Shown here: in pieces, positions 23,330 through 34,759 of the stretch
Layout: each line of letters starts with the position of its first letter
Position numbering within the stretch: the first letter of the stretch is position 1
Assembly: GCA_944472155.2 (NCBI GenBank)
Contig: OX235277.1
Location: 30,514,804-30,578,803 of the forward strand
Direction of reading: 5' to 3'
DNA from: Trichobilharzia szidati
Taxonomy: Eukaryota; Platyhelminthes; Trematoda; Strigeidida; Schistosomatidae
Length of the DNA: 64,000 nucleotides
The notes under the pieces: generated by a model
Told to the model about the DNA's origin: nothing
What the model saw: only the letters and a program-made list of their open reading frames with translations
Database searches by the model: none
Translations under genes and position numbers: made by a program

Positions 23330-23540
23330 AGAACTCAGAGGCCGTCGGATCCCAGTGGTTGAATGATAACTTATACGCGTCACAACCTGGAGGTCCTAGG
23401 TCCGATCCCTTGTGGGCTGTTGGGTGAGCACTGATGAAAAGCCGTAAACTAAGATGAAACAACTGTTCAGTGCTCCTTAACTTTCAGCGATTTTTTAAAT
23501 GATGCCGGTCAGTGACGAGAAGTACACTGAAATACTCAAA
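23330..23540 (+). mobile_element. Foldback arm with perfect 8-bp stem I
   Basis: Forward arm: 'CAACCTGGAGGTCC', a degenerate B box, then GAGCACTG at 23426-23433 complementary without mismatch to CAGTGCTC at 23468-23475. Between them lie ATGAAAA (core C3 and G8 changed), a weakened stem II, GAAAC at 23456-23460 and AACTGTT. Confidence 0.6.
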
Positions 23541-23594
23541 CTATCTTCAGATTGTTCTGCACAAGCCAGTTTATTTTATACTTTTATAGTACCA

Positions 23595-24450
23595 TGAAAT
23601 TAATATAAATTAAAAATTGTTTTAAAAAATGCCCATTAAACATCTTAAAAGACTGAGTTTAGTGAAGAAAGAATATTCTTCATATGGGTTCTATAGTGAT
23701 ATGCATCCGTAATGATTAAAGAGTTATTCTTTTTAACAACTTTAATGTTTAAAATGACATGGAATCAATAATGTTGACAGATTAACATGCATCTACCTGA
23801 CACTACACTGAATATCGGATAAATTAAGAAATATAATACAGAATTTATGAGTTTACAGATTCCATAACACGTCAAGGTAGCAATGGTGGCTAGACTTGTT
23901 TCTTTTCCACACATAGTTCCAGTTGTTTTAAGCTAATTGTAATGACCTCTGCTGTTTGGAGTATTCAGTACTGAGAGGTTATTGACCGTTTACTTAATAT
24001 CCGATGGAGAGCAGAAAAAGATTCTCTGATTCTAGCTTTATGGCCGGTTTGCACAAGGTTGTCTAATATCAGTCGTGGTTGGCGGTTTTAACCGCACTTT
24101 TATTTAGTCGCTCTGGTAAGCGTTCTGGATCACAACAAGTTCCTAGGGCAGCGGCCACTACTGCTACCCTAACTTGCTGTGGAACGTGTAAATTCATAAA
24201 TTCTCTATCACTGGTTTTGTTTATTTTTGTGATATTCAGTTTAGTATTACATTGACATGAATTTCATCAGTTATAGATGATTGGGGACTGTAATTAATCG
24301 ATATTAGTGATTCAGTATTATTTAAAACTTTAATGGTGTCAATAACAATAATTAAAAAAAACTATTACTGATATACAAGCGTTGAACTTAATAAAGAACA
24401 AGTATTATCTAAAAGACTGTTCTTTGTTCACTAATCTCAGTCTTTTTAAT
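23595..24450. mobile_element. Penelope-like 3' ends in head-to-head inverted pair
   Basis: About 23595-24115 is a minus-strand PLE end: decayed endonuclease sequence (23880-24115) and a 3' UTR ending at about 23645 with reverse 'CTTCACTAAACTCAG'. About 24120-24450 is a plus-strand copy of the same end ('GTGTAAATTCATAAATTCT', then 'TTCACTAATCTCAGTC'). Both match the second locus at 60535-62180. Frames are broken. Confidence 0.6.
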
Positions 24451-25179
24451 GTTTGTTTAACTGTTGTCATGTGATTTCGTATTCTAGTACCAAGAGATTT
24501 GTATTGAACAAGATCTTTTGTAGATAATCAATAAATTGCCCTAAGAACTGAATGATTTATCTGACTTCCACACATTATTACTAAACAGTATTTATTAATT
24601 CTATGAGAATACTGCTCAATTTCTAAATTGACTTCATACTGTGTTCTTGTACAACAGCAAACCACAAGTTAATCAACATTCATTTAGGTTCAAATGATAG
24701 TGTGCAAACAACTGTGAATATCCGGATCTGTCTTGATGAGCATTTTCCACCGTTTGAAAAACTGTAAAAACTCCTTCATAGTGAAGGTACTCAATCACTT
24801 TCCGCAGTACTCTTTCGAAATTTCTGAGATGAATAAGAAAATTTAACTACCTAGAGGACTCTGCAATAAAAATCATAATTACCTCAGTAGTTCTTTGGAA
24901 GGTATTCCGTAGATATCATCAACATTCTAACTAGGAAACTCTTCAGCGCCATACTGGGAATCTTACTGATTCTATTAGTTCACGTACATCCCAGCTACAG
25001 CGGAACATATCATAAAAATGATCTGTCCTTTGTAAATTATTATCAAGCAAAATCAAAAAGTCGTAACCAAGTCAAAATATGTGATGTCCTTCTGATCATA
25101 AACGAGACCAAGAAAGCAGACTAAGTTTCACGGTGGCATATACTTTATCGACTATATTCAATACGTGAGTGTGCGGATG
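24451..25179. other. No feature recognised
   Basis: AT-rich spacer with no supported feature. Confidence 0.4.
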
Positions 25180-25325
25180 ATATGTAGGAGATTGTATTAG
25201 TAGGAGATGAAAGCTTGTGTGTAATCATGGAGTCAGCTAGAAAAGACCGTAGAGAACTGGATGAAATGGAGATGAACTGCTGAAGCCCTACATTCCACCT
25301 GGGACCCAACGTAATAATAGTAATA
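25180..25325 (+). mobile_element. RTE-clade LINE terminal fragment
   Basis: 'AGCTAGAAAAGACCG', 'GGATGAAATGGAGATG', 'GAAGCCCTACATTCCAC' and 'AATAATAGTAATAATA', the family's last 150 bases. Decayed ORF2 sequence may extend further upstream. Confidence 0.55.
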
Positions 25326-25527
25326 ATATAACATACTAGATAAATGTGATCTAAGTAGTGGAACGGTGCTCCGTCTGCACTTCCCTTGACTAGCTCCCAA
25401 CTATTTACATTAATCAGTAGTAAAGACGAACTTACAAAATAATTAAGATGATGCCTGTCGTAGATGTAATTTTGAACTGGACATGGTCATCTAGTAAAAA
25501 ATAATTATTTGTATAAAACCAATTGAA

Positions 25528-26182
25528 TAGTATTCAGTGAGACCACACGTGTTTATTATATGTACATATGTGAGCTTATGCATATCCTTACAAATTCCGC
25601 AATACACCTCAAGGATAAATGCGACAGCCTCTTTTGGTAACAATAAACATTGGCATATTTTTGAATGGTGATGAATAGGTATAAGGTACACCTTTTTTGA
25701 AAGAAAAACTCTTTACCAGTATGCCTTGGATTCGAACATTTTGTTTATTAAAAGCGTTCATCTATTGTCGGGTTAAATAACATAATCTTCTGAACTGAGT
25801 ACTGTGTGTCACTGGTGGAGCCGTATTCACAGCAAACTACCTCAACAGCAGCAGCAGCAGCAACAACAACAACAGCAAGAACAAGAACAATGACGTCAAA
25901 AAACAAAACCAATAAATCGGGAAACAAAAGGCAGGAGTGAGGAGAATAGAAGAAATTGGATAACACACATATGAACAAATAAGAAGGCGTAATAGTAATA
26001 TGTGTATAAATATATTTACTCCAATCATACATACAAAAGGGATTGAATGAGTGAATGAATGAATGAATGAATGAATGAATGAATAGATGAAATGAACTGG
26101 AAAATCATTCAGTGTGTGTGTGTGTGTGTGTATGATTTCCATAACTGAAAGCAACTTCACAGTTACTATGGTTTTGATAAAT
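25528..26182. repeat. 655-bp segment, near-identical to 1062-1705 (copy B)
   Basis: Second copy of the direct repeat, same orientation. It has a longer GAAT run (about 26051-26084) and about three single-base changes. Flanking sequences on both sides do not match those of copy A, so the repeat ends sharply at both edges. Confidence 0.85.
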
Positions 26183-26399
26183 TGAAGGTAAAAAGAAGAA
26201 TACGGGAATTTTAATTCTCTTTCATCATCACCAACATATCTGTGTACGAAAAGGTGATATGTAAAAGAAAGGTCAATTCTTAGTTACTTGGTCTTTATGT
26301 GTTAGAATTCTCACTTTCAATCTTTTCACCTGACTGGTAACAGTATTTAGTAGATGTGGGTAGTATGTAGGTCCCTTCTTATATAATTAATTCTGTTTT

Positions 26400-27055
26400 C
26401 ATGTGTTTGTCAGGATTTGGGATTTGTTCTCTTTCAATGTAAGTTTCAGCGTGAGTTAATATCATCTAGAGAAAAGTGGATAACTGAAGTGGGCTGTTCC
26501 CTTCTGCTTTGCAATGATTCAGAAATATTGTTGTTTCTCAAAGAGATTTGATTGATCGCAGGTCTGATCATGAGTTGTTATCAGCTACAGAACTATTAGA
26601 AAACCAGGGAGTATTGGACAGCGAGCTGTTTTATCCTAGTCTTGGACTAATCATCAGTACGGACCCACCAGGTTTCGAACCCAGAACTTTCAGGTTACAA
26701 GCCAAGCTGGTCATTGTGTCGCGTAGTGGCCAACTCATGAATTCTAGCTTCTACCATTTCGTGATTTTAGTTGAAATCATCAGCGAGTATTTGTCCTCAC
26801 TCTTAACCGGGTGGACCCCACTAGCCACTTCTCATCGGAACTCTAGTCAATTTCATCCTGTAGCCAATCAAAAATTGGTAGAAGTTAGGAGACATGAGCT
26901 GGTTACTGAGTCGGGTCGCAGTGGCCGACCAGTTCGTCTTGCAACTGGAAGGTCGTGGCTTCGAACCCCAGTGGGTTCCTACTACCGATGAGTCTGGGAT
27001 GAAACAGCTGTCCAGTACTCCATAGTTATCAGTGCTTCTCTAACTTATCTCACTC
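26400..27055. mobile_element. Foldback element, nearly complete
   Basis: The left arm and centre (about 26400-26870, reverse) contain 'GAACCCAGAACTTTCAGG' and 'GGTGGACCCCACTAGCCAC'. The right arm (about 26872-27055, forward) contains 'GGTCGTGGCTTCGAACCCC' (B box), CGATGAGTC at 26996-27004, GATGAAA, CAGCTG (27005-27010), TC and CAGTAC (27013-27018). A 147-codon frame through the left arm (26548-26991) is not a gene. Confidence 0.65.
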
Positions 27056-28260
27056 TAAGCTCAAACTTGAAATTTCCGTTTTCTTTGATATATTTGTTGG
27101 CTGATGGGCTCTTGGTTGGTTCGTCTCCAGGGTTCTCTGTTGTTAATGTTTTCTGGCCTGTTATCTGATCTTCACTATCTACGTAGCGATGGCGGTTGAT
27201 GATAAAAGTCTGCAGCAGCCTGTTGGAATTGCTTTTGATGACGCGCACACCATATCTCTGAACCATGTTGAAACACTGACTGCCTTAGCATTAAGCTTAA
27301 ACAGAATTCGAATCTAGTTCCTTATGCTGAATACAGCAGATTTCCACACTGTTTTCAGAGTAACGAATGTCTCTGTTGCTTTCCCGATTTGGTTCCGGTT
27401 TCGACATCCTCATCCCTTCCTACTGTAGTTGAGACAATGCTGCCCCACAGTTAAGTGGCAAAGGTAACTCCTTTTAGATTTCTGCCTTTGGTAGTGACTG
27501 GTGCTTGTTGTTGTTGGTTAGTTATCTTCATCGCCTATGTCCTCTCTATATTCACCTGAAGTCCTGTCTTAGCTGCCTGACTCTTCAGACACCTTTTTGG
27601 TTTTCTCCTGTAGATCTTCGAGCTTGTTTAACATTAGACGTAAATCGTCCGCAAAGTCCAAATATTCTACAGTCTTCTTATCAGTCCAACGTATCCTTGT
27701 TTTCTCGTACGACGTCGTTTGCCGCATGGTCTAGTCCGTCACAATTAGAAATATCATCGGTGACAGCAGACAGCCTTATCTTACTCTAGTCTTCAATTCA
27801 GAGGTTTTACTGAATTTTCCTCTGTAAATCACTTGACATATGGCATTATCATATTTTTTTCCGTCACGTTCCCCAGTGGAACGTAGGGCTTCAGGCTAGT
27901 GGCTTGAAGTTTCGGTAGCAGTGTTTATTCTAAAGGATGGGGTTGCTAGCCTCATGCCCAACCTTTCCTCTTCACCAGCATTATTTCTGGCTTAGCGAGA
28001 TAAAGGAGTGCGTCGACCGGAAACCGAGCCCCGGACCATCCGCATGGTCGACGAGCGTCCTAACCACTATGCTGTTGATAAATGTTTGGGGTACTCTGTA
28101 GTGTTGTAACGGTCTCCAAATTACTTCACGGTTCACTCTATCAAAAGCCTTTTCAAAGTCGATGAATGTGATATGAAGATTAGACTGCCATTCTATATTT
28201 TGTTCGATATCGATGGGTAGCGCTGCAGGTAATTCCAAAGCCGACAAAATCAAGGGACGA
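27056..28260 (-). mobile_element. RTE-clade reverse transcriptase, decayed and split by a SINE
   Basis: On the minus strand, 28253-28085 reads LHITFIDFEKAFDRVNRE and QHYRVPQTFIN, the first Asp-bearing RT motif. About 27860-27640 resumes with YDNAICQVIYRGK, then GCLLSPMIFLIVTD and LDFADDL (the catalytic FADD box, about 27636-27660). Downstream, 27040-27310 holds ORF2 C-terminal sequence. In-frame stops and the SINE at 27865-28078 make it a pseudogene. Confidence 0.75.
27865..28078 (-). mobile_element. tRNA-Gly-headed SINE nested in the RT remnant
   Basis: Reverse reading: head 'GCATAGTGGTTAGGACGC' with B-box region GGGGCTCGGTTTCC, body 'GAGGAAAGGTTGGGCATGA', end 'CCCTACGTTCCACTGGG'. RT coding sequence lies on both sides. 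Confidence 0.75.
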
Positions 28261-28534
28261 TAGATGATGCAATCATATAAATAAAGTTGTAAGTGTTTGT
28301 TAGTATCGTGAAATGACTATGAACGGTATAATCTGATCAAAATATCGAAAGTGAATGAATAATTCTGTATTATTGTGTTCTACATCGAATATAATTGTTC
28401 TGTTAGAAAATTAATTGTACTCTGTCACAGTGTCCTATGAAATAATAAAGTTGTTCTGATTGCGTTATTCAAGTATATTTCCAGTATTGGTATTACACTA
28501 TTTCTGCTGTATATGTTAGGTACTGATTCACTTT

Positions 28535-29395
28535 TTTAGGTTTGACCATTGAAAACTAGATAGTACTGGGCAGCTGTTTCGTCCTAGTCTCTTGGGACAC
28601 GTCTAAAGTGCACACACACGCTGTCAGGGTTCGAACCCAAGACCTCCCAGATACAAGAAGAGCTCCTGCACCATTCAGCTCCTGGGACCTGATTGAATGA
28701 CCAACTCATGAATTCTAACTTCTACCAACTCGTGAGTTTAGTGCGACCTGTGCCAGTTATTATCATTGGCAACCGAATGGACCCCACTGGACACTTCTCA
28801 CTGGAACTCCATGTAACCAATTCTTTGGAAAAAGATTCATTGTTCAACATCTTTCTTTATTGAACTAGTGTGCCCTTTAGGTGCGTGTAACAGTATGAAA
28901 CCACCGAGTGCCTTAGTGTTATTGCATACATGTTGGATGGTGACTTGCCCTTGTAAGAACCTGAAGATCCTTGACCTGACCCGCAAACCAACACTTGAAA
29001 ATTAATTTAGTGCTCAGTAGTGACTAACTCCAGGACAAAGTTGCTTGCAGTTCTAGTGAGAAGCGATGACCATTGGGGTCCACGTGGTCGGGTGTGAAGA
29101 TGAGTACTTGCTGATGACACTGATTGAGAGTAACACTATTCCGCTAACTGGCAGAACTTATAATTCATAGGCCGATCATTTTATTCTGTCCCAGCGCCTG
29201 AATACTCAATGACTTTGGCTTGTAACATGAAGTTGCTGGTTTTTGACCCCTGTTGGGTGGGGTCATGGATGAGTGCTGGTGAATAGATGGCAAACTAGGA
29301 TGAAACAGCTATCCAGTACTCCGTGGTGATTTTCAATGGTTCTGTCTCTCTCTAACTGCAGTCAGTCAATTCATGATCTGTCTTTATATAATTCA
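28535..29395. mobile_element. Foldback family, complex locus with two full arms
   Basis: About 28535-28815 is a reversed full arm plus centre; its minus strand keeps GTCCC, GGAC, GAAA, CAGCTG and CAGTAC. About 28930-29010 is a piece of right outer end ('CAAACCAACACTTGAAAAT'). About 29015-29395 is a forward full arm: 'GGGGTCCACGTGGTCGGG', B-box position, CTGGTGA at 29276-29282, GAAAC at 29302-29306, then 'CTATCCAGTACTCC'. Confidence 0.6.
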
Positions 29396-29847
29396 TAAAA
29401 ACAATCAAGCTTTTTCAGTGAATGAGCTGAGCGAAAAGGACATGCTGTGTGTTAACTGAATTGAATTGAATTTACTGCCAATCACATAAACTTTGTTGTT
29501 GGTCTTTTCTTTTACTTAGAAATTGAAGTTGGCGTCTTCTTGTCCTGAGAACTACACAACACAAACATTTGCCAATAAACCAGTACTATTCAGAATACCA
29601 CTGACATTCTGTAGTTGAATAAAAATTCTAATTGTCAGCTCATTAGGATAAAATACACACACTGAAGCCTACCCACAGAAAAACATTTTGAAAAAGTAAA
29701 TTACTTATCCGATCGAATGAAGACAAAATACAATTATAATTAACTTTGTAACACTAATAGTTGCTATCATCTCTGTCATACAGTGTGCAGTCGTATAATG
29801 TAAAAAAATAACTGTGATGAAGATGACATGTCACTTTAATTAAATAT

Positions 29848-29849
<2 letters not shown>
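29396..29849. other. No feature recognised
   Basis: AT-rich spacer. Confidence 0.4.

Positions 29850-29894
<45 letters not shown>
29850..29894. repeat. (AAT)n microsatellite
   Basis: About 15 AAT units. Confidence 0.85.
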
Positions 29895-30869
29895 GGATTG
29901 GCTAGACAACACAAGACGGACTAGACTCATGAAACTGAATGGAAGAACACAATGTACTAAGAATAATCATCATTAATTGTTATTAATATTAATTCACTTT
30001 TCATTATATGGTTTGACAGTTATAACCACAATCTAATCATTGACTTTATCATCATGGTCAATAATTCCTACATACACTTTCTTCAGTTTCCTTTCTGTCT
30101 CTCTCTCCCTCTCTCTCTCTATGTATCCTTGAGATGATTGTTGACAGGACCAACTCATATGCATGATGTTGGTTATTGAGTTTTCGATCTGTTATTGTCG
30201 TTATTTTATTATGTTTTTATATTTTTTTATATTTTCTTCTAAAGTATAATCAGCAGTCGTCCACTTCCCTGCCCCCCCTGTTCATCTTTTCACGTGATCT
30301 CTTATTTCTGTTATTGTTGGAGGCGTACGGCCAAGCAGTAAGAAGTAGTAGTAGTGGTGGTTTGGTAGTTGGTCAGACGATGACAACAACGTCAGAAGAC
30401 AGATTCAACCGACACTTTTATCTCACTTGTTGTCTATTCAACAATAACAATAACAGAAGAAAACAGTAGTTGTTGTAGTTAAATTTTTGAAAAAAATAGT
30501 AAAATTAGAAATAATTGAATTACTTATTTAAATACAAATATAATATATTCATGTGATCATGTTCAAACTTGAATATAATGAACTGGGGTCTATTCTTTTC
30601 CGTCATTTACTTATTTACAATCGAAAATCTTGTATATCATTTAACGAAGGGGTTTGTGCGTGTGTCTGTCTATCTCTCCATTCGTTTGTTTATCTATTTT
30701 GCCTATCTATCGTAGTAAAAGTGAAAACACTCGACACAACATTAAACGATGAATATGTATCTGTCTAGTCGAATATTATTATGAAAAAGTGAAAGATAAA
30801 TATTTGAAATAATTTAACTAACGTCCAAGGTAGTTTAATTAATTCATAAATAATTGATGTGTACACATT
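29895..30869. other. No gene recognised
   Basis: (CT)n at about 30099-30120. The 97-codon frame at 30176-30469 starts with a hydrophobic stretch but ends in low-complexity Asn and has no family features, so it is not annotated as a gene. Confidence 0.4.
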
Positions 30870-31205
30870 CAAAGTGTTTTAAAGGAACAGCTGTTTCATC
30901 CTTGTTCGGGACTAACTCATCAGTATGCACGCATGACCCCACCCAACCAAGGATCGAACCTAGAAGCTTCAGGTTACCACGTGAAACTGTATTGGCAGAC
31001 GTTAGGTGTGAGGAGTTGGCCATTGGGTTCCATCCGACTGGATGAATGGTCAACGAGTTTTCTTTGTAACCTAATGTTCTTAGATTTGATTCGCATTGGC
31101 GTCATGGGGGCGTGCTGATGGAGAGCCCCCAACTGGGACAAAGCAGTTGTCCAGTACTCCTTGGTAGGTTTCAGTGGTAGTCTAGCTGATTTCAGTCAAT
31201 TATTT
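30870..31205. mobile_element. Foldback element, inverted arms
   Basis: The left arm in reverse holds 'GGAACAGCTGTTTCATCC', 'CATCAGTATGCACGC', 'AAGGATCGAACC'. The right arm holds 'CCTAATGTTCTTAG', CTGATGGAGA at 31115-31124, GGGACAAAG, 'CAGTTGTCCAGTACTCC'. The two meet near 31040 without a long centre. Confidence 0.6.
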
Positions 31206-31604
31206 GAAACATTTAAATGTTTTCTATTGTTTGTCAAAGTGAAATCAAATTTTCATGATCGATTTAGCAACTCTGAAGTATTCACTACATTTTAATTACT
31301 GAACAGTCTGATTATTACAATCGACAGTAGTTCGGTAAAACTGCCATTGATCATCAACGGAAAAGATGATTCATTAGGGAATGGGGTGGGAACAGCTTAA
31401 TCTGAATGATACATTGGGAACTCAGGTTGACAGACTGAGAAAAGAACGTAACTGACAGCATAACACAGTTAATTTGTATCCTGCAGAACTTGTTATTATA
31501 TCATACGGTGACTTGATATTTTGCATCTGAAAAAGTTAGGATCCATCCGAAGACACCTTTTAATTCAGAATCTATAAATTACATTTCTAAATGTTGTTTT
31601 TTAG
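31206..31604. other. No feature recognised
   Basis: AT-rich spacer. Confidence 0.4.
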
Positions 31605-31975
31605 CGATTTGATTGGTTTCAAGTTTGATCACAGATTGATATCAGTTAGAGAAGCATTGAAAACCCGAAGGGAGTACTAGAAAGCTGTTCCTTCCTAGTC
31701 TGAGTGTTCTCATCTGTGCACATCCGCCAGGACCTAACCCATAACCTTCAGGTTACGAGGTGAAGCTATAAATCCGAAATTCTGCCATTGTCTTCAGTCC
31801 CAGTGGCTAAATAATCAGTATGACCTCTTGGCAAACTGAAAGTGGTGAGTTCGATACCCCTTGGGGCAGTGAATACGTAACGAAGAAGAGTCTCAAACTA
31901 GGACGAAACAGTTGTCTATTACTCCCTTATGCCTCTCTGTGATTTCCTCTCTAACTTCAGTAAGTTCATGGCCTA
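31605..31975. mobile_element. Foldback element, inverted arms
   Basis: Left arm: 'GTTTGATCACAGATTG', 'GGGAGTACTAGAAAGCTG'. Right arm from about 31800: 'CCCAGTGGCTAAATAATC', 'GAAGAAGAGTCTCAAAC', 'TAGGACGAAACAGTTGTC' (about 31897-31914), so stem II, GAAA and stem III are recognisable. Confidence 0.6.
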
Positions 31976-32535
31976 ATATGAAGTTTATTTCAATCTTCTT
32001 TTAAACATCATCTAGGTGATCATTTCGGACCAAATCATGTAATAATCTGTTCATTATGTGTACATTGAACACCTATAAAATAGACAATAAATATCATGCA
32101 TCAACATTTCGAATTGATTTATTTGCTAAAACCTGAGTTAAATTTTTATTTCTTAAACAAAAGCTGTTCACTTATAAATAATAAACTTAACTGGCGAACT
32201 GATATCATGATCATAGTTCCATCATCAAATTATATACCGTTTAATGATATCGATATGGTCTGTCATCTCTCTGAGCAAAAACGCAAGTGAAATGAGAAAG
32301 GACTTTATATGTCAGTGACATATCAGGTGTTTGTAACTAATTATAGGTAAAAATGCATTTTAGATGTTCGAGAGGCTTAACATAAAGCCTAGACTTGCAC
32401 TGCATTTCTAATATGCAAGTCGTCTGTCCTTATTTTTCAAGTCTCAGTACATATTTTATTATGTTTTATATAATTATAGAAGAAAAACAACATAAAAATA
32501 AAGAAATAATAGCTCATATCCCATACACAAGAGGT
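31976..32535. other. No feature recognised
   Basis: AT-rich spacer; a 64-codon frame at 32096-32290 has no supporting features. Confidence 0.4.
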
Positions 32536-32715
32536 AGGTCTCATGGACCAAGTGGTTAAGTGAGTAATGCTTTGTTGTCTGAAATGGTGGATACAGGGTG
32601 CCAGTCTTAGTGAGAACGTCATCACTCACTGACGATGCATGTATATGCAGCTGACGATTACCAAATTGGACGAAAATATCATCCTGTTGGCCGCCTTGTT
32701 AGATACTACCAACCA
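32536..32715 (+). mobile_element. Sm-alpha-like SINE with all three core strands kept
   Basis: The head 'CATGGACCAAGTGGTTAAG' starts the element. The hammerhead-like part has CTGACGA intact at 32651-32657, CCAAATTGG with loop, CGAAAA at 32671-32676 and 'TATCATCCTG'. Conserved core bases CTGANGA and GAAA are present and the site ATC is retained, but stems I and II carry mismatches. Confidence 0.7.
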
Positions 32716-32724
32716 AATAATAGA

Positions 32725-32850
32725 TATCTGTTTCTTCCTAGCTTTTTGGTACTATTCAGCAGTACGCAGTAATGACTCCACCCAACCAGAGATCGAACTC
32801 AGAAGGTGACCTCGTTGGCCATTTAGCCACTGGGGTACAATCCAGTTTAA
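32725..32850 (-). mobile_element. Foldback arm
   Basis: Minus strand reads GCGTACTG then CTGAATAG, a core differing from CTGANGA at one position. It is followed by a longer loop, AGGAAGAAACAG, and a reverse B box ('CAGAGATCGAACTCAG'). Confidence 0.5.
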
Positions 32851-32869
32851 GATACACACAGCTGACTAA

Positions 32870-33050
32870 TGCTAACAAACAGGAAACTTTGGGTTAGGGC
32901 TTCCTATCAACTGCTTCCAACCATCTAACATCAATTCAGTGTGAATAGTAGTGGCGACTTACCTGTCTTGGTGACTACAAATTACAAAACTGACTGATAG
33001 AATCCAGTCTGCACCAACACCGAGGGCTACAGGAATGATACTGTTTATAC
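32870..33050 (+). mobile_element. Third SINE family, body and tail
   Basis: 'GGGCTTCCTATCAACTGC', 'TTCCAACCATCTAACATC', 'ACTGACTGATAGAATCCAG' and 'TCTGCACCAACACC', the same order as at 35065-35300. No tRNA-like head. Confidence 0.5.
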
Positions 33051-34584
33051 CTTAGTGATTAATCAATCAATGTAAAGAATGGAAATTGTCTGGAATACTA
33101 CCGAGGTTAGCCAATAATTCAAGGTAACCATTTTATGGAGGGAATGAACAGTTAAACGATTAAGACTCAAACTATGTAGGCAGAGGGATAGCATGATTGA
33201 CTTTACAAAGTCAACATTTTTGTTACAAAAAAGACTTCAATTCACACACTTCCTTGAATATTACTTTATTTACAACTGAAATACACTTGTTAACCCCTAT
33301 GTATCCTAAAGCCATCCTTTTTTTCTAAATGTCAAGCATTCTTATGTATTAGCCGTAAAAATGAACACTATCTTCCCGACTGATAGCTGCTATCTTGACG
33401 TGTTAGTCTGGCTAGCATACCTCAATAACGTAACGAGCTACACTGGATGGAACGAATGTTCCTACAGATCTTACCACGGATAGAGGTTACCAGCATAATA
33501 TAAGTCGCTAACACTCTATCGGGCGTCTGAGGACGAAGACGCACTGTTGACGAATATGGATGCAATAGCAGTAAGGTGTTTCCCTCATGCACCCAGAAAA
33601 ACAGTTATGCTGCCTCTCTTGTCTGTGAAGGAAGACTAGGGGAAGTCTCTTCAAAGAATACTACATCCCGACTTATTTTGCGGCTGTATTGCGATCAGAA
33701 CCTGCTATTTATGGTCTGAGCACACAAAACTGATCTTTGAGTCTTAATGTGTAGCTGACAAAACTTCCATGAGATACGCACGGTCACGAAAACGCTCCAG
33801 AGACAAGGAATAGACTACTCTTCTTCTAAAAATATTTGTTTCTATTCAACAAAATTAACATTAAAAACTCAAAATCTCCTCAACAGTGCCATTAGGTAGC
33901 TACACAGACAGCGTTATTTTCTAAGTGAAAAACAAGTACTGAGAATCAAGTAGAAGATTCCCAACAAGGTGGAATTAAAAACTTTACCGACAAGAATCAC
34001 ATACTAGCGCTTCCCGCAGACAGTCCAGGGTCAGAATGACTTTGATTCACTCAAACAAAATCACATCGTAAAACACGTTATCAGTGCACATATGACCATT
34101 TAGAGAAGGATTAAAATTAAAGATTAAATAGGGACGAAGACATATAATAAGTACCAAGTCAACATATTATATGCAAATGTCAAAATAATGATATACAGTC
34201 TAGGAGAAAAACTGGTAATAATTGCAAAATTAGTTGAAACGACCAAATTTGCATAAATATTGTGATTAGACCGTCCAGGAGGGATTTTGTAGACAATCTT
34301 TCAGTTGCAGGCAGTGCACAGCCAGCGGTAAGACCTTAAAATACGAACATATCAACCAAAAACCAATTCAAATAGGCGGCCTGCGACTGGCCATGCTCTC
34401 TGTGGTGATACAGTATTAGTGCTGCTTCTGTTTTAAGTATTCCAAGGATAATTCAGTGAAAAATCTTATATCCACATTTCGAAATTCATCCTTATATGAT
34501 ATGCAATGATGAATTCTAGTTATGTTTCACACTGTTTGTTTACCACTTAGACTCCATTTTGAGCACATGCATTGGTTGCCAACG
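33051..34584. other. Unassigned 1.5 kb; possible decayed coding sequence
   Basis: No repeat family of this window is recognised. About 33546-33638 (+) reads LTNMDAIAVRCFPHAPRK and then TVMLPLLSVKED before a stop, which looks protein-like but matches nothing I recognise. GC content seems a little higher than in the surroundings around 33390-33830. It may be an old mobile element. Confidence 0.3.
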
Positions 34585-34715
34585 GTCGCGCTAAAATCGC
34601 GAAATGGTGGAACTTAGAATTCATAGGGTGGCAGGTACGTCTAAATGACAAGTACAAAAAAGGATAAAGTGCACATCCTGGATTCGACAGCTAGTTATCC
34701 CCCACCAATTTACTT
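34585..34715 (+). mobile_element. Sm-alpha-like SINE, 5'-truncated
   Basis: 'GGTGGCAGGTACGTCTAAA', TGACAAGTAC, 'AAAAGGATAAAGTGC', 'ACATCCTGGATTCGACAGC'. The hammerhead order is recognisable, but CTGANGA and GAAA are mutated. Confidence 0.55.
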
Positions 34716-34759
34716 CAAGTTGTGAATACTTAGAAAATTAATAATATGAACAAATCCCT

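Noticed and set aside
26548..26991. 147-codon open frame as a gene
   Set aside because: It lies wholly inside a foldback element and has no protein features.
30176..30469. 97-codon frame with a hydrophobic start as a secreted protein
   Set aside because: No family similarity, low-complexity ending, and no splice or expression context to support it.
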